Below, piece by piece: positions 48,376-51,074 of a stretch of 51,074 bases of DNA (within the stretch, counting starts at the first letter, position 1; every line of letters starts with the position of its first letter). Under the pieces are notes generated by a model that was not told where the DNA came from, searched no databases, and saw only the letters and a list, made by a program, of their open reading frames with translations. The stretch is from JACDAN01 sp035711385. GTDB lineage: Bacteria > Actinomycetota > Thermoleophilia > Gaiellales > Gaiellaceae. The DNA is taken from positions 1 through 51,074 of the forward strand of contig DASTCG010000077.1 in NCBI GenBank assembly GCA_035711385.1. The letters run 5' to 3'. The position numbers and the translations under genes were made by a program.

Positions 48376-49437
48376 GTGGCGACGGCGGCTAAGGACCTCT
48401 ACGCGGTCCTCGGCGTCTCCAAGGGCGCGTCGGCCGACGAGATCAAGAAGGCGTACCGCAAGCTCGCCCGCGAGAACCATCCGGACCGGAACCCCGGAGA
48501 CGCGGCGGCCGAGGAGCGGTTCAAGGAGATCCAGACCGCCTACGACGTGCTCTCGGATTCCGAGAAGCGGAAGACCTACGACCGGCTCGGCTCGGCGGAC
48601 GGCCGCCGCGGCTTCGATCCGCGCGGCGGCGGGTTCGACTTCGACCTCGGCGACCTCGGCGATCTCGGCGACCTCTTTGGAGGCATGTTCGGTCGGGGCG
48701 CCGGCCGGCAGCGCGCGCAGGCCGTGCGCGGCGCCGACGTGGAGGCGCAGGTCAACCTCGCGTTCGAGGACTCGCTCCGGGGCGTCGAGACGAAGATTCC
48801 GGTCGAGGTCGAGACCGCCTGCAGCGAGTGCGGCGGCTCGGGCGCGAAGCCCGGCACCTCGCCGAAGGTCTGTCCCGAGTGCCGCGGCCGCGGCGTGACC
48901 TCCGAGAGCCAGGGGCTGTTCGCGCTGTCCCAGCCGTGCCCGCGCTGCCGGGGGAACGGAACCGTGATCGAGGATCCTTGCCCACGCTGCCACGGCTCGG
49001 GCCGGGAGCGCCGGACGAAGCGCTACATGGTCAAGATCCCGGCGGGTGTCAAGGACGGGACCCGGATCAAGCTCAAGGGCAAGGGCGAGCCTGGCTCCGC
49101 GGGCGGGCCGGCCGGCGACCTGCACGTCGTGACACGGGTCGCGGAATCGCCGATCTACCGCCGGCGGGGAAGCGACCTCGAGGTCGACGTCCCGGTGTCG
49201 CTCGCCGACGCCGCCCTCGGCACCGAGGTCGAGGTCCCGACCCCGGAGGGTGCCGTCTCGCTGAAGGTCCCGGCCGGCGCCGAGCACGGGAAGCTGCTGC
49301 GGATCCGCGGCCGGGGCGCACCGAAGCTCAAGGGCGGGAAGGGCGACGTCCTCGCGCGGCTCAAGCTCGAGGTTCCGAAGAAGCTGAACAAGCGGCAGCG
49401 CGAGCTCTTCGAAGAGCTGAGGAAGGTCGGCCGATGA
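48376..49437 (+). CDS. dnaJ: DnaJ chaperone (Hsp40, type I with zinc finger)
   Basis: 353 residues. The J domain (residues 6-70) has the HPD motif in ENHPDRNPGD. A Gly/Phe-rich linker (DLGDLGDLGDLFGG...FGRG) is followed by four zinc-finger repeats C-x2-C-x-G-x-G (CSECGGSG, CPECRGRG, CPRCRGNG, CPRCHGSG; near 149-211) and two C-terminal beta domains. GTG 48376 is chosen because it starts the normal VATAAKDLYAVLGVSKGAS N-terminus; the upstream ATG 48340 is inside grpE. Its stop overlaps the hspR ATG by 4 nt (ATGA). Confidence 0.96.
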   Translation: MATAAKDLYAVLGVSKGASADEIKKAYRKLARENHPDRNPGDAAAEERFKEIQTAYDVLSDSEKRKTYDRLGSADGRRGFDPRGGGFDFDLGDLGDLGDLFGGMFGRGAGRQRAQAVRGADVEAQVNLAFEDSLRGVETKIPVEVETACSECGGSGAKPGTSPKVCPECRGRGVTSESQGLFALSQPCPRCRGNGTVIEDPCPRCHGSGRERRTKRYMVKIPAGVKDGTRIKLKGKGEPGSAGGPAGDLHVVTRVAESPIYRRRGSDLEVDVPVSLADAALGTEVEVPTPEGAVSLKVPAGAEHGKLLRIRGRGAPKLKGGKGDVLARLKLEVPKKLNKRQRELFEELRKVGR

Positions 49438-49801
49438 GCGACAGAGGCCGCTACATGATCAGCGTCGCCGCCGACCTCGTCGGCATGCACCCGCAGACGC
49501 TCCGGATATACGAGCAGAAGGGTCTCGTCCGCCCCGAGCGGACCTCAGGGAACACGCGGCTCTACTCCGAGTCCGACCTCGAGCGCCTGCGCCTGATCCA
49601 GCAGCTGACGACCGAGCTCGGCCTGAACCTCGCCGGCGTCGAGATGGTGCTGCGCCTCGAGGACCAGCTCGCGCGCATGCAGCGCCGCATGGACCGGATG
49701 GAGCGCGAGCTGCGCGAGCGCATGCGCGACGTCGAGCGGCAGTACAAGCGGGAGCTCGTCCTCTGGGAGGACCCGACGCTGCCGGTCAGGAGCCGCCCGT
49801 A

Positions 49802-49802
<1 letters not shown>
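49434..49802 (+). CDS. hspR: HspR heat-shock repressor (MerR family)
   Basis: 122 residues. The MerR-type helix-turn-helix DNA-binding domain is at 5-75 (YMISVAADLVGMHPQTLRIYEQKGLVRPERTSGNTRLYSESDLERL), followed by a dimerisation coiled coil (LARMQRRMDRMERELRERM). HspR represses the dnaK operon and clpB in actinobacteria and uses DnaK as a co-repressor. Its gene sits between dnaJ and clpB, the usual place. ATG 49434 overlaps the dnaJ stop; the stop shares one base with the clpB ATG. No perfect HspR inverted repeat was seen upstream of dnaK here. Confidence 0.94.

Positions 49803-51074
<1,272 letters not shown>

Overview
The window is a GC-rich bacterial chromosome segment, most consistent with an uncultured or soil actinobacterium, probably class Thermoleophilia (inferred from gene content; no 16S rRNA is present). 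Reasons: very high GC, many GTG/TTG starts, stop-start overlaps of the ATGA, GTGA and TAATG type, a dnaK-grpE-dnaJ-hspR-clpB operon, an inositol-phospholipid locus (Ino1 plus a CDP-alcohol phosphatidyltransferase), and many genes that start 6-7 nt after a TANNNT -10 box, i.e. probable leaderless mRNAs. No phage, integrase, transposase gene or CRISPR array was seen; this is mostly core genome.

Layout. 1-2.4 kb: a VOC-domain protein (cut by the left edge), a decayed alpha/beta-hydrolase start, tRNA-Ala(TGC), PlsC and two small unknown genes. 2.4-14 kb: a glycerol/dihydroxyacetone locus on the + strand: GlpF, DhaK, DhaL, GlpK, then GlpA-GlpB-GlpC, a DhaM-HPr-EI fusion and PgsA. Glycerol enters through GlpF, is phosphorylated by GlpK and oxidised by GlpABC. 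DHA would be phosphorylated by PEP through EI-HPr-DhaM-DhaL-DhaK. PgsA uses glycerol-3-phosphate for phosphatidylglycerol. A small tandem-repeat protein sits on the opposite strand between glpK and glpA. 14-18.3 kb: NAD-dependent epimerase, aldo/keto reductase, a small coiled-coil protein, and ArgF-rhomboid-zincin. 18.4-24.8 kb: Hsp20, then on the - strand a tightly overlapping DUF4331-TPR-NicO-NicO operon followed by anti-sigma and ECF sigma genes. 25-27.2 kb: a COG2403 GTPase-like gene and carbamate kinase. 27.3-36.5 kb: ferritin, hydrolase-cyclase fusion, M3-like peptidase, YjbQ, an ABC transporter, a 23S rRNA m5U-type methyltransferase, a secreted unknown, a presenilin/SPP-like membrane protein and a UDG-family protein. 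36.5-41.2 kb: inositol-lipid locus on the - strand (PAP2-like, PIP-synthase-like, RHH-Ino1, PimA-like glycosyltransferase fused to PHP). 41.2-45.8 kb: methyltransferase, a 173-bp foldback element, MoaA, EamA transporter, GrpB, M29 aminopeptidase. 45.9 kb to the end: the heat-shock operon, with clpB running off the right edge.

Most notable observations: (1) an uninterrupted ORF joining a tandem ribbon-helix-helix DNA-binding module to inositol-1-phosphate synthase, with two identical 8-bp palindromes lying over its own start; (2) a set of leaderless promoters, including two divergent pairs whose -10 boxes overlap; (3) a bacterial presenilin/SPP-like protein; (4) a GT4-PHP fusion and a PAP2-like gene in the inositol-lipid locus; (5) a 173-bp foldback element and a paired-palindrome REP-like element.
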